Assembly (NCBI RefSeq): GCF_036711975.1
Contig: NC_091972.1
Location: 19,969,001-20,033,000, forward strand
From: Onthophagus taurus
Lineage: Eukaryota > Arthropoda > Insecta > Coleoptera > Scarabaeidae
DNA: 64,000 nucleotides
Reading direction: 5' to 3'
A program made the position numbers and the translations under genes. Every line of letters begins with the position of its first letter. Positions within the stretch are counted from its first letter, which is position 1. A model generated the notes under the pieces. That model was not told the origin of the DNA and searched no databases. It saw only the letters and a program-made list of their open reading frames with translations. This document shows positions 1-10,482 of the stretch, in pieces.

Positions 1-247
1 GCTGGCGCCGTCCTCTTATTCCCGTAAGTGATAGCTCGAGATAGGGCCGAGACAGGCGGCAGCGAATGTGTTAACCAACTGCCACCGGTTACACCCAGGT
101 TTAGCCGGTTAAAGTTGGAAGCGTTGAAAACTATTTGGACTTTAGCCGTAAGACCCCAGGTAATTCTCAACATTAACCGGTTAAACTTAGGTTTACCCGG
201 AATTCGAGCTCTAGCCGTAACATATACAAGTAATAATGTAATGTAAT
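1..247. other. Short segment with CCGGTTA-rich inverted repeats
   Basis: I recognise no gene here. Positions about 80-115 and 170-203 carry facing copies of a motif built around ACCGGTTA and AGGTTTA, the kind of arrangement seen at the ends of small DNA transposons, but I cannot define both ends. The last bases (tandem GTAATGTAATG) resemble the 3' tail of the LINE copies at 2760-2790 and 11160-11190, so a LINE 3' end probably stops here. Confidence 0.3.
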
Positions 248-264
248 GAAAATAGCGCAACTTC

Positions 265-945
265 ACGCTCATGTTACAACCTAATTTTTTGAAGTTTTCT
301 AGCATCACACCCACTAACATCTTACAATTAGCAGCTTTATCATTGCCCAAGAAACCATTGACAACTGCTTTGAAGCTAGTTCACACCTCTCTTTCAATTC
401 TCTAATCTGTGACCCAACGAATATCCCTTCTTTTATTTTAGCATCACTCAAGTTGGGATATTTATCTACAAATACTTAAAACAAGCACCATTTTTATTAA
501 GCGCCTTTACTAACTGCTTCATTATTACTAATTTGATATGAACTGGGAGTAGTAACATCTTTTTCGCATTAATCAATGGATCTTTGAGAATGTTTGAGTC
601 TTTTGCTTCGAGGCAAGTACGACTAGGCCAATTCTCTTTAATATAGTGCTATTCCCGATCTCTGCTATCCCATAAACATATAAAACATGGATATTTTGTA
701 AAAACCGACTCTTGACCAAAAAGCAGTCCAGTTATTATCAAATCTCCACATATATTACGTTTGTGTTGTTTATATTATATAGCTTCAAGAATAGTTTTAA
801 AATTGATGTATGATTCTTTTAAGTGTACCGAATGAGTAATAGGTAAGGAGGCGTATTTATTTAAATTATGCTGCACAACCGCTTTAAAACGTCTCTTAAA
901 AAAATCAATAAACAACCTACTATTCATGGATCATACTCCTAATGC
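265..945 (-). pseudogene. Decayed repeat-family ORF, copy A
   Basis: Reading the minus strand gives stretches of convincing protein broken by stops: a block with CFICLWDSRDR, then LLPVHIKL followed by MKQLVKALNKNG, then a block with KIKEGIFVGSQIREL. The same text occurs at 6755-7437. I recognise these phrases as part of an uncharacterised ORF that recurs in repetitive, transposon-like settings in arthropod genomes, but I do not know its function and propose none. Several in-frame stops and the loss of both ends show that it is dead. It was probably cut off by the LINE that starts at about 957. Confidence 0.5.
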
Positions 946-956
946 CTTTTGACCCA

Positions 957-2790
957 TCAGCCTGACGTCATTTCTGTTGGAAACCCTTGAAAAAGTTCTG
1001 CAGAATTGGCTCTACATAACTTGGTTGGTAGAGTATCCAGGACGTTCCAACATAAAGAGATTTTGTTATGTGCGTTTTTGGTTATAGGTGCGTTCAACAA
1101 CGCAATACCACAATCCCTTGAAAGAGCTGCTCTTGACAGGAGAGTGGAAGCAATTAAACATTTCATTCCACGGTGACACGATACGCTTCAGGCCGGGAGA
1201 TGGCTGTACGCAGGGAGGGATGTTATCTCCCCTACTTTGGCCCTTCTGGTTGATGATCTGATTGCGATAGTCGAAGCCGTTGGTGTAGAAATACAAGCTT
1301 ATGCTGATGACATTGTCGTTATGGTCAAAGGAACCTGTTTGTCGAGGATATCCAAAATCCTCCAGGTGATCCTACATACCATTTGCGCTTGGTTTAAGGG
1401 AGAGAATCTCTGGATAAACCGGCAAAAGACAATTGTTGTGCCCTTCACCAAGAAACGAAAGTTGTATGGACTAATACGCCCACCTATCCAAGGTGAAGAA
1501 ATTCCTTTCTCAAAGGAAGTCAAAGGGAGGAGTAACCCTAGACAAAACCCTCTCATGGAATGAACATTTGCAGGGACTTTTGCACAAAGCTAGACTATCC
1601 TTGTGAACTTGTAGCCTTTGTGGAAAAAATTGGGGTCTTACTCCTGAAAGACTGTACTGGCACTATGTGACTTTGGTTAGACCTATGATCACATACGGAG
1701 CAGCAGCCTGGTATAGGAAAGTCCGACAGACTTCAGTTATCAATAAACTTTCACGAATTCAACGAGTAGCTGGATAGGCAATCTCTGGTACGACAAGCAC
1801 AACGTCAACTCTAGCAATGGACATTCTGCTTAGCCAACCTCCTTTGCATTTGCATATAGAGAAAGTGGTTACAACTACCATTTACAGATTTAAGCAATAT
1901 GCTCAAAACTGTTCCGACATGTCCTACCAATGGGCTGCGGAAGACATTATACAGTGCAATCAATGCCATCAGATTTGGCGGGATCACTATCAGTGATTAA
2001 TGCTTGATACAAGATTGTACCGCCTGAATGGCAGTCCTGGGTCAAAAATGAAAATTCTCTGGTTCAGGTAGATAATTCCATGTTCACAGATAGATCAAAA
2101 ACAGCGGAAGGGGTCGGAGCAGGAGTATACTGCCAGTCACTCTGGGGTTGCTGGCAATGAAGCGGCAGATGAGCTAGCACGAGAGGGCAGCGCTAAAGCG
2201 TTTGTGGGGCCAGAACCAGCAGTTGGTGTATCATTTGCGATGGCCAAAGATAGGAATTGACTGTGGGCTGAAGAGAGACTTCGCCTACTGTGGACCAGTT
2301 CTCCTGGAATGAGACATGCTAAGGTGTTTATTAACATCGCCACTGTCAAACCCGGGAATATTTTAGGACTTGCCCGTAGTAGCATAAAAGTTCTAATGGG
2401 TGTTTTTACTGGGCACTGCCGATTAAAAGCACACCTCAACTTGTTGGGTTTAGCCGACGATGTCAAAACCAGGAATATTTTTTGTAGGGCTTGCTCGTAG
2501 CAGCATAAAAGTTTCAATAGAACGGAGTGGAATAGAGACGATTGAACATGTTTTATGCCACTGCCCTGCTGTTAACCGTATCAGATTCTCGATTTTTGAG
2601 TTGTAGTTTATCTATTCAAAAGATATGAATGACATTTCACCGAGCATTTGTGTTAGTTAAAAGCATTGGACAACACGGTGAAATTTGATAACGATATCTA
2701 TCGTGGAACAATAGATCCTTAGGATCTCGATGCAAGATTGGTTGGTCCGCCTACCCGATATGTAATCTATGTAATATAGTGTAATGTAAT
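957..2790 (+). mobile_element. LINE with RNase H (I/jockey-like), copy A, defective
   Basis: Remnant of a non-LTR retrotransposon ORF2. The RT active-site block reads AYADDIVVMVKG (about 1297-1332), so the catalytic YADD is intact here while copy B has YAND. The thumb region follows in broken frames (1480-1990). An RNase H fragment occurs at about 2080-2260, but relative to copy B some 260 bp is missing between TGCCAG and TCACTCTGG, which removes the central RNase H residues. The 3' tail is a GTAATG-type repeat ending near 2790. Several frameshifts and stops make it non-functional. An RNase H after RT places it in the I-like/R1-like part of the non-LTR tree rather than RTE or CR1; the clade is inference. 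Confidence 0.8.
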
Positions 2791-3729
2791 GGGTCATTCA
2801 ACAGTCCATATTTTTGAACGAGAACACTGTTGCATCATTACAATAAACATAGCTGCCACCTTCAGAGAAGAACACAATAAATGACTTCTCTGGATGCCTA
2901 TACAGAGAGATTTTTCTTTTTTAGTCGTGAACCAAGCGGTTCAGATTTATCTTTAGGTAAACTTAAATCGCTTACCAAATCATTTAGTGCAGTCTGATCA
3001 TACAGAACCGACAGTAAATTAATATGATCGTGCTCATACCGCGTTCACTGTTCAACTTAAAGAGTCATAACTTATGAAGGAAAAATAGTACAACACCATT
3101 CAATAACACATTTTGAAGGACAATGATTGTATTGAAATATGTAATAGATAGAATAGAGCAAAAAAGTATTGTGCGTCCGATACATAACTTCAAAAGTGGC
3201 CAAAAAGCCATTTTTCTTGTACATAACCTCAAATATCTCAAATCCTGACGTGATGGCCCAATTCTAAGCACGGGTTATGATTTTTAGCAGAATATTACTT
3301 CGGAAATAACTTTTATTTTCAGCCGCTTAACGCTGCTCGGTTTGTAAGAACATCCCGTTGAAACCATCTATAATTACGATATGCCGCATAGTACATCTCC
3401 CATCTCTTCAAGTCCATTTTGAAAATTCACCAAATGCTCATTAAGTGAGCGATAGCTGCAAGGTGAGTCATAAAACGATCTTTACATTTTTTTATTCGAT
3501 GTCTATTATCGATACATTTTCTACATCAGTTCGTGGGACTTCATCGTTTGTACATTTTATTTCGTGTTTGTTTTTTTCTGAAATCACTCTTGATCAAGTA
3601 AGGTACACTCTGGAGTTGCTCATTATTGCTATTTGGGGAGAACATCCTTTTGGGATTTATGTTATTGAACGTACTAATGTTAATTTAAAAAAATAATAAT
3701 AAAAGAAAAACTTCATTTGCTACTAACAG
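2791..3729. other. Non-coding spacer downstream of CBM14 gene 1
   Basis: About 0.9 kb shared with 11190-12180 in the duplicate. I see no coding signal. Positions 3065-3300 match, inverted and diverged, 6305-6480, so a repeat of unknown class lies here. The minus-strand AATAAA for the CBM14 gene at 3816-5487 reads as TTTATT at 3730-3735. Confidence 0.5.
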
Positions 3730-3815
3730 TTTATTATATTGGTACTATTAAAAACAATTCGGATTTACACATAATAAATTGAATTAGATTTAAGGGAGTC
3801 CGACATCAAAAGTTA

Positions 3816-5487
3816 TTATGCTGCGGCTGGATCACATCCGGCGTTATTTGGCCAGTCGCAAACATCTAAAGTGGGGTTGAAATGTAAACCAGCTGGGCAA
3901 GGCATATCGTGAACTGTGCCGAAGTTATCGCATTTGCAATATCTTCCACAATCTTGTGGATGAGGGTGGAAAACTGGGTATTCACCTGGAGTGTAGGGGC
4001 AGGTTACTGATGTGCATTGTCCACAGTCGGGAGCTTGAGTAGGTTGTGTTGGTGGGCAATCTGTGGGAGGAGTAGTGCAATCTGGGGGAGTAGTTGTGCA
4101 ATCTGGGGGAGTAGTTGTGCAATCTGGGGGAGTAGTTGTGCAATCTGGGGGAGTAGTTGTGCAATCTGGGGGAGTAGTTGTGCAATCTGGGGGAGTAGTT
4201 GTGCAATCTGGTGGAGTAGTTGTGCAATCTGGGGGAGTAGTTGTGCAATCTGGGGGAGTAGTTGTGCAATCTGGGGGAGTAGTTGTGCAATCTGGGGGAG
4301 TAGTTGTGCAATCTGGGGGAGTAGTTGTGCAATCTGGGGGAGTAGTTGTGCAATCTGGGGGAGTAGTTGTGCAATCTGGGGGAGTAGTTGTGCAATCTGG
4401 GGGAGTAGTTGTGCAAGGAGGAGGAGTAGTTGTGCAAGGAGGAGGAGTAGTTGTGCAAGGAGGAGGAGTAGTTGTGCAAGGAGGAGGAGTAGTTGGGCAA
4501 TCTGTGGGAGGAGGAGTAGTTGGGCAATCTGTGGGAGGAGGAGTAGTTGTGCAAGGAGGAGGAGTAGTTGTGCAAGGAGGAGGAGTAGTTGGGCAATCTG
4601 TGGGAGGAGGAGTAGTTGGGCAATCTGTGGGAGGAGGAGTAGTTGTGCAATCTGTTGGAGGAGTAGTTGTGCAATCTGTGGGAGGAGTAGTTGGCGTTAC
4701 GGGACCACATTCACATCCTGCTGCTTCTGGCCAATCACAAACGTTTAATTGGGGGTTAAAGTGTAATCCATCTGGGCAAGGCATATCGTGAATTGCGCCG
4801 TAGTTATCGCATTTACAATATCTTCCACAATCTTCAGGATGTGGATGGAAAATTGGGTATTGTCCAGGAACGTTGGGGCAAGTTAAACCCTCGCATCTGC
4901 CGCAATCAGGAACGGTAGTAGGACCACTTGTTGGTGCAGGAGTGGAACCAGGTACACATCCAGCATCATCAGGCCAATCGCAAACATTTAATGTGGGGTT
5001 GAAATGTAAACCCGATGGGCAAGGCATATCGTGAACTGCACCGTAGTTATCGCACTTACAATATCTGCAACAATTTGTAGGATGTGGGAAGAACTCTGGG
5101 AATAACCCGGGTGTGACCGGGCAAGTTACAGATGAGCATTCACCACAATCCGGGGCAGGGGTAGTAGTGGGTGGAGGGGTTGTGGGTTCGATGGAGCATC
5201 TGGCATTGCTTGGCAAATCGCAATCATTTAATTCGGTGTTGAAATGTAAGCCGTCTGGGCAGGTGGTAAGTACTTTAGATCCCCAGACACAATAATAAAA
5301 CTTGGTGCAATCCCCACTATCACGCAATTTATCTACATAGGCATTTACAGTACTTGGACATGTGCCGCGGGGTTCAGCGCCAATTCCAATAACACCCAAT
5401 AATAATAGAACAGCTACAATTGCTGTGTACAAAAATTGATTATTAAAAAAAATAATTCCTATTATTAAAATTGTTCTCACCTTTCAT
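3816..5487 (-). CDS. Secreted CBM14 protein, four domains, Cys/Thr/Pro repeat linker (gene 1)
   Basis: CDS is 5481-5487 joined to 3816-5422, 537 residues. I chose ATG AAA G at 5487 because it is followed by a GTGAG donor, the acceptor TACACAG precedes exon 2, and the splice yields a clean signal peptide (MKAIVAVLLLLGVIGIGA). Reading through the intron gives a longer but implausible N-terminus. ChtBD2/CBM14 domains lie at roughly residues 24-78, 95-155, 175-240 and 478-533, each with six or more Cys and the aromatic LHFN...VCDWP signature. The linker between domains 3 and 4 is about 230 residues of TTTPPDC-type repeats with a Cys every seven residues. Domain 2 has CC where the paralogue has CG. 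The expected role is chitin binding in peritrophic matrix or cuticle. The whole gene is duplicated at 12249-13518. Confidence 0.9.
4060..4700 (-). repeat. 21/24-bp coding minisatellite in gene 1
   Basis: About 16 head-to-tail 21-bp units encode TTTPPDC (roughly 4079-4414). They are followed by TTTPPPC units and by 24-bp units encoding PTDCPTTP. Units are nearly identical in the 21-bp part; one carries GGTGGA for GGGGGA. The period is a multiple of three, so several frames on both strands stay open across the array; these are not genes. The paralogue at 12249-13518 has only the 24-bp type, so the 21-bp block expanded after the duplication or was lost there. Confidence 0.9.
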
Positions 5488-5547
5488 TGTTGAAGTTGAT
5501 TGTTAAACAACTGGTAAACTCTGATGTGACTGTAAAATTGGAACAAC

Positions 5548-5554
5548 TTATATA
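5548..5554 (-). promoter_or_regulatory. TATA box of gene 1
   Basis: Minus-strand GGTATATAAG lies about 60 bases upstream of the ATG. A CAGT/TCAG start-like motif sits about 25-35 bases downstream. The same arrangement precedes the other CBM14 genes. Confidence 0.6.
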
Positions 5555-5569
5555 CCACAATTTTTTATC

Positions 5570-6290
5570 TCATAATTGGATCAATTATGTAATCTATATC
5601 CGGTTTTGAAATTATTAATAAGAATTTTTCAAAATTACCGAAAAGTTCCACATATAAGAATCTTTAGAAATTAACTGAAAATTGTGTCTAATTTACTGAC
5701 CACATATTAACTTAACCAAATTATAACATCTATTATAATTTTTAAATATTTAAATTTTGTTATACTCTTTTTAATAAAACCTTAATTTTAAGTTATCTCC
5801 GTTTTATCAGTTCATTGATCAAACTTTTGAAGAGTACAAGTTATTTAATTAAAATCGGACGTAGGAAGCAATATAGAGGTGTCCTTTATAATTAGGTTTC
5901 TGAATATATTTAGGTCTCCCTTAATTTTTGTAGAAGAATAATAATTAAAAATGAAAATTTAAAAAAAATCAAACAGGTGAAAATTAAAATTAATATGTTT
6001 TGAGGGATCATTACAATATTACATCAATTAATGACAAGAAAAAAAATTCGGGAATTGTTGAAACAGCATGTATATTAAATAATCTTGATTTATAGATCTT
6101 GTTGAATTGTAATAAATTCCAAAATTTACAAGTACAGAACATTAAAATGATAAAGCGCTTTCAAGGAATTTAATTTGATGACACAATTTCCTGCTGTTAA
6201 CAATAGACCGGCTGAAGTGGTGTGTATAATGTATACAAGTAATAATGTAATGTAATAAGTAATAAGTATGTACACGTGCAAGTAACATAT
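5570..6290. other. AT-rich upstream flank of gene 1
   Basis: No gene is seen. Positions 5570-5690 match the upstream flank of gene 2 at 13603-13720, and 6178-6290 matches 13728-13820. The part between them (about 5700-6178) is private to this copy. A motif near 5846-5890 (TCGGACGTAGGAAGCAATAT) recurs in related form at about 54015-54040 and 59295-59322, so this is ancient flanking DNA of the CBM14 genes. Confidence 0.5.
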
Positions 6291-6751
6291 ATATTTTTGC
6301 GTGGTATCAGAATCCGCGCTCAGAATTGGACCATCACGTCAGGATTTTTACGTCGTGCTTTTTTGGCGTACTTTTTTTTTTAAGTTATGATTGGACGAAC
6401 AATATTATTTTGCTGTATTCTATCGATTTACTCATATTGTACTATCCGTATTATTTAAAATGCGCTCTCGCATGGTGCAGTATGATTTTTCCATTACAAA
6501 TTATGGCCATTTTAAAATGACGTAATGAGTGGAACCCAGCATATGGATCAGTACTGTCAGATGCGGGGGACACGCCAGACCGAATTTTGTATTGTATTTA
6601 ACTTTTATGGAATGTATGTAATTTATGGAACAATGTGGACCATTTTACCTGATACCGTCTTTCCATTTCTTTTATATCTTAATGGAAATGCTCCCCTTGA
6701 TAATCGCTGACATCACCTAAATTGTCATAAAACCAATGGAAATAAGAATGC
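6291..6751. repeat. Repeat of unknown class, inverted relative to 3065-3300
   Basis: Positions 6305-6480 are a diverged reverse-complement match of 3065-3300, recognisable by ATCACGTCAGGATTT and by CTGTATTCTATCGATTTA. The rest up to 6751 has no recognisable content. Short ORFs here are not convincing. It lies at the joint between the two segmental-duplication copies. Confidence 0.45.
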
Positions 6752-6754
6752 AAA

Positions 6755-7437
6755 TAGTGCAACTTCACGCTCATGTTACAACCTAATTTTTTGAAGTTTT
6801 CTAGCATCACACCCACTAGCATCCTACAATTAGCAGCTTTATCATTGCCCAGGAAGCCATTGAGAACTGCTTTGAAGCTAGTTCACACATCTCTTTCAAT
6901 TCTCTAATCTGTGACCCAACGAATACCCCTTCTTTTATTTTAGCATCACTCAAGTTGGGATATTTATCTACGAATACTTAAAACAAGCACCATTTTTATT
7001 AAGTGCCTTTACTAACTGCTTCATTATAACTAATTTGATATGAACTGGGAGTAGTAACATCTTTTTCGTATCAATCAATGGATCTTTGAGAATGTTTGAG
7101 TCTTTTGCTTCGAGACAAGTACGATTAGGCCAATTCTCTTTAATATAGTGCTATTCCCGATCTCTGCTATCCCATAAACATATAAAACATGGATATTTTG
7201 TAAAAACCGACTCTTGTCCAAAAAGCAGTCCAGTTATTTTCAAATCCCCACATATATTCCGTTTGTGTTGTTTATATTATATTGCTTCAAGAATAGTTTT
7301 AAAATTGTTGTATGATTCTTTTCAGTGCATGGAATGAGTAATAGGTAAAGAGGTGTATTTATTGAAATTATGCTGCACAACTGCTTTAAAACTTCTCTTA
7401 AAGGAATCAATAAACAACCTACTATTTATGGATCATA
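6755..7437 (-). pseudogene. Decayed repeat-family ORF, copy B
   Basis: Same minus-strand ORF remnant as at 265-945, with the same conserved blocks and mostly the same stops, so the ORF was already dead before the duplication. Function unknown. It abuts the 5' edge of the LINE fragment at 7444. Confidence 0.5.
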
Positions 7438-8639
7438 CTCCTAATGCCTTTTGACCCATCACCCTTGAAAAAATTCTGGAACGGTATACTTATCCGTACG
7501 GTGCCACTGGTATCTGGTCCACTGAGTCGCCACCAGTATGCTTATCAAGCAAGAAAATCAGCAGAATTGGCTCTACATAACATGGTTGGTAGAGTATCCA
7601 GGACGCTCCAACATAAAGAGATTTTGTTATGTGCGTTTTTGGATATAGAAGGTGCGTTCAACAACGCAAAACCACAATCCCTTGAAAGAGCTGCTCTTGA
7701 CAGGAGAGTGGAAGCAATTAAACGTCTCATTCCACGGTGACACGATACGCTTCAGGCCGGGAGGTGGCTGTCCGCAGGGAGGGGTGTTATCTCCCCCAAT
7801 TTGCTCCCTTCTGGTTGATGATCTGATTGCGATAGTCGAAGCTGTTGGTGTAGAAATACAAGCTTATGCTAATGACATTGTCGTTATGGTCAAAGGAACC
7901 TGTTTGTCGAGGATATCCAAAGTCCTCCAGGTGATCCTACATACCATTTGCGCTTAGTGTTAGGGAGGGAATCTCTCGATAAACCGGCAAAGGACAATTG
8001 TTGTGCCCTTCACCAAGAGACGAAAGTTGTATGGACTAATCCGCCCACCTATCCAAGGTGAAGAAATTCATTTCTCAAATGAAGTCAAATATCTAGGAGT
8101 AACCCTAGACAAAACCGTTTCATGGAATCAACGTTTGCAGGGAGCTTTGCACAAAGCTAGACTATCCTTGTGAACCTGTCGCAGTATTTGTGGAAAAAAT
8201 TGGGGTCTTACTCCTGAAAGACTGTACTGGCTCTATGTGACTGTGGTTAGACCTATGATCACATACGGAGCAGCAGTCTGGTATAGGAAAGTCCGAAAGA
8301 CTTCAGTTATCAGTAAACTTTCACGAATTCAACGAGTAGCTGGATTGGCAATTCCTGGTGCGGCAAGCACAACGCCAACTCTAACAATGGATGTTCTGCT
8401 TGGCCTATCTCCTTTGCATTTGCATGTAGAGAAAGTGGCTAGAACTACCATTTACAGATTTAAACAATATGCTCAAAACTGTTCCGACAGGTTCTACCAC
8501 TAGGCTGCGGAAGACATTATACTGTGCAATCAATGCCGTCAGAGTTGGCAGGATCACTATCAGTGATTAATGCTTGATATCACATTGTACTGCCTGAACG
8601 GCAGTCTTGGATCAAAAATGAAAATTCTCTGGTTCAGGC

Positions 8640-8651
8640 AGATAATTGCAT
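8640..8651 (+). repeat. 12-bp target-site duplication, left
   Basis: AGATAATTGCAT here and again at 10473-10484 flank the Penelope-like element. Copy A at 2081-2092 shows the empty site with one base different, which proves the insertion came after the segmental duplication. Confidence 0.85.
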
Positions 8652-8742
8652 ATTAGATGTAGAAGCATCCATATCACCGTTTGAATTATAGTATTTGGAA
8701 ATTAAACTACTTATACTACGATGATTGTTTATTTGTTAAAAT

Positions 8743-8781
8743 GTCTTTACCGGTTTCGGCACGTTGCCGTCTTCAGAAGAC
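8743..8781 (-). ncRNA. Hammerhead ribozyme motif, left arm of Penelope-like element
   Basis: On the minus strand GTCTT is followed by the core CTGAAGA, a stem II (GGCA/TGCC, loop ACG), GAAA, the self-complementary ACCGGT, then A and AAGAC. GTCTT and AAGAC form stem I. The loop differs from the right-arm copy (ATG) while all paired and core positions are kept. A stem III too short to close as a hairpin suggests a dimeric hammerhead. No activity is shown by sequence alone. Confidence 0.8.
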
Positions 8782-8961
8782 TTCTACAAAAGAACAGAAA
8801 CAAAATGTATAATATGAATTACCTACAAGATAATAACAACGTGTGGTTAGAATTTTAAACGATTTTTCTTAGGTTAAGTAAATTAAAAAGTTGTTATTCT
8901 TAAATAATATCTAAAATCTTAAAACCAGCAAAATAAAAACTTACGTCAGGTTCTCTACTAT

Positions 8962-9863
8962 TAATTGACAGAATAAAGAACCTACCTGATAACTATAAAA
9001 TCCTGTCTTTTGACATTAAAAATTTATACACCAGCGTACCAGTTGCAGAGACTCTTAATATATTGGAAGATTTTCTCCGAGGAACCACCATAGAGACCAA
9101 AGATGTTACCAATGTCATGACCTTACTCAAGCAAAGCACACGCCAGAACTTTTGCCAGTTCAATAATGTTTTTTATAAATACAACGACGGATTGCCCATG
9201 GGTTTACCATTGAGTGGTATACTTGCCGATGTGTTCCTCAATAAGATAGAAAAGGAACAAATAATAAACGACAAGAACCCGTACCTGAAAAACATAATGC
9301 TCTGGACGAGGTATGTTGATGATATTTTAGTTTTCATTAATGACAACACTATCATACATATCGAGCCATTACATACCCAGGACACATATCCTACAGACTC
9401 CAAAAGATTTTCAAACAATTTGACATTAACCTTACTTTCAGAATCAAACATAACATAAAGAACCTGCTAGTGAATAATAAGGACAAAACTGATTTAATGC
9501 AGAAAAGTGGTGTGTACCAACTACAATGCGGTTCCTGTGAAGCTACTTACATCGGCGAAACGGGGAGAAATCTAGGACAACGTATAAAAGAACATAAAAC
9601 CAAAAAAAATTCAAAGTTTGGAACACACATCATTTTCAATAAGCATGACTTTCCAAGAAAATAACAACACCATTCTACTACACCATTTGAGTAAAGGCCC
9701 ACATATGGAACTACTAGAGACCTACGAAATTAATAAGTTTATTGCTACAAAACCAAACATCACATTACTCAACGAACAATTAACACAACTGAAACCACCC
9801 CTCTATAGCTGCCTGAAGGACCCTTTTTTAAGAAATTCCAAAAAACAGGAGAAAAACCATTAA
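8962..9863 (+). pseudogene. Penelope-like RT and GIY-YIG endonuclease, broken
   Basis: RT motif A reads LSFDIKNLYTSVPV (about 9004-9045), motif B GLPMGLPLSGILAD (about 9190-9231) and motif C RYVDDILVF (about 9310-9336). The RT N-terminus is missing, and after motif C the sequence jumps to the endonuclease, so RT thumb and linker are deleted. GIY-YIG motifs are GVYQLQC (about 9511) and TYIGETGR (about 9547-9570), followed by the EH of the domain; the frame then shifts near 9655-9665 and continues to 9863. The endonuclease normally nicks target DNA for primed reverse transcription. Confidence 0.85.
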
Positions 9864-10205
9864 ATGCTCCCTACAAATCGACAGATTGAAGTTGGGCACT
9901 TCAATGCTGCAATTGTAGGGAGAAAAGCCTTAATGCCCATAGAGCCTTTTCCTTTTCTCATTTTAAATATGTTGTTTTCGATTGTCTTATATTTTATAGC
10001 ATTTAATTTGTTCGTAGAATTGTATAACGTAGACGTCGAACTATTATTGTCGCTAATGCAGTTTCCCTCTCATGATACTTAACCTTTTCACACACATCCT
10101 TTCGCGCCAATAATTAATGTCCGTTGGTGTTAATCTTGTTCTTCAATAAATTGATAATCCGCAAAAATCACAACCTATGTTTGAAATAAATTGTTTTTCG
10201 ACATT

Positions 10206-10472
10206 GTAGAGAACCTGACGTAAGTTTTTATTTTGCTGGTTTTACGATTTTAGATATTATTTAAGAATAACAACTTTTTAATTTATTTAACCTACGAAAA
10301 ATCGTTTGAAATTCTAACCACACGTTGTTATTATCTTGTAGGTAATTCATATTATACATTTTGTTTCTGTTCTTTTATAGAAGTCTTCTGAAGACGGCAA
10401 TGTGCCGAAACCGGTAAAGACATTTTAACAAATAAACAATCATCGTAGTATAAGTAGTTTAATTTCCAAATA
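10206..10472 (+). repeat. Right inverted arm of Penelope-like element
   Basis: Reverse complement of 8692-8958 with few mismatches and the same length (267 bp). It contains the plus-strand hammerhead motif. Confidence 0.85.
10383..10421 (+). ncRNA. Hammerhead ribozyme motif, right arm of Penelope-like element
   Basis: GTCTT (10383-10387), core CTGAAGA (10388-10394), stem II GGCA/TGCC with loop ATG, GAAA, self-complementary ACCGGT, then A at 10416 and AAGAC (10417-10421) closing stem I with GTCTT. The predicted cleavage is between 10416 and 10417. It lies on the sense strand of the element, near its 3' end. Confidence 0.8.
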
Positions 10473-10482
10473 AGATAATTGC

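Larger units (their letters stand above)
248..6290 (+). repeat. Segmental duplication, copy A
   Basis: This block is collinear with 6752-13820. In order it holds a decayed minus-strand repeat ORF, a LINE with RT and RNase H, about 1 kb of non-coding DNA, and a CBM14 gene with its promoter. The two copies match nearly base for base over long stretches, for example 2791-3700 against 11190-12130. Private changes show they have been apart for some time: copy A lost about 260 bp of RNase H, has a longer minisatellite in its CBM14 gene, and has about 480 bp at 5700-6178 with no counterpart in copy B. Confidence 0.9.
8652..10472 (+). mobile_element. Penelope-like element with inverted, ribozyme-bearing ends
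   Basis: The element is 1821 bp, bounded by a 12-bp target duplication. It has a 40-bp left tail (8652-8691), then a left arm of 267 bp (8692-8958) that is the reverse complement of the right arm (10206-10472, also 267 bp). Between them lie an N-terminally truncated RT and a GIY-YIG endonuclease. This is the known design of Penelope-like retroelements: RT plus GIY-YIG, with terminal repeats holding hammerhead ribozymes. The ORF lacks its 5' part and carries an internal deletion and a frameshift, so it needed help from an active relative or decayed afterwards. Confidence 0.9.

Noticed and set aside
4063..4420. Regular short repeats resembling a CRISPR array
   Set aside because: Units are head-to-tail without unique spacers, lie in a coding frame and in an animal-type genome.
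4017..4791. Long plus-strand and second minus-strand ORFs across the minisatellite (about 240 codons each)
   Set aside because: The 21-bp and 24-bp periods are multiples of three, so any stop-free unit keeps several frames open. Only the frame joined to CBM14 domains and a signal peptide is real.
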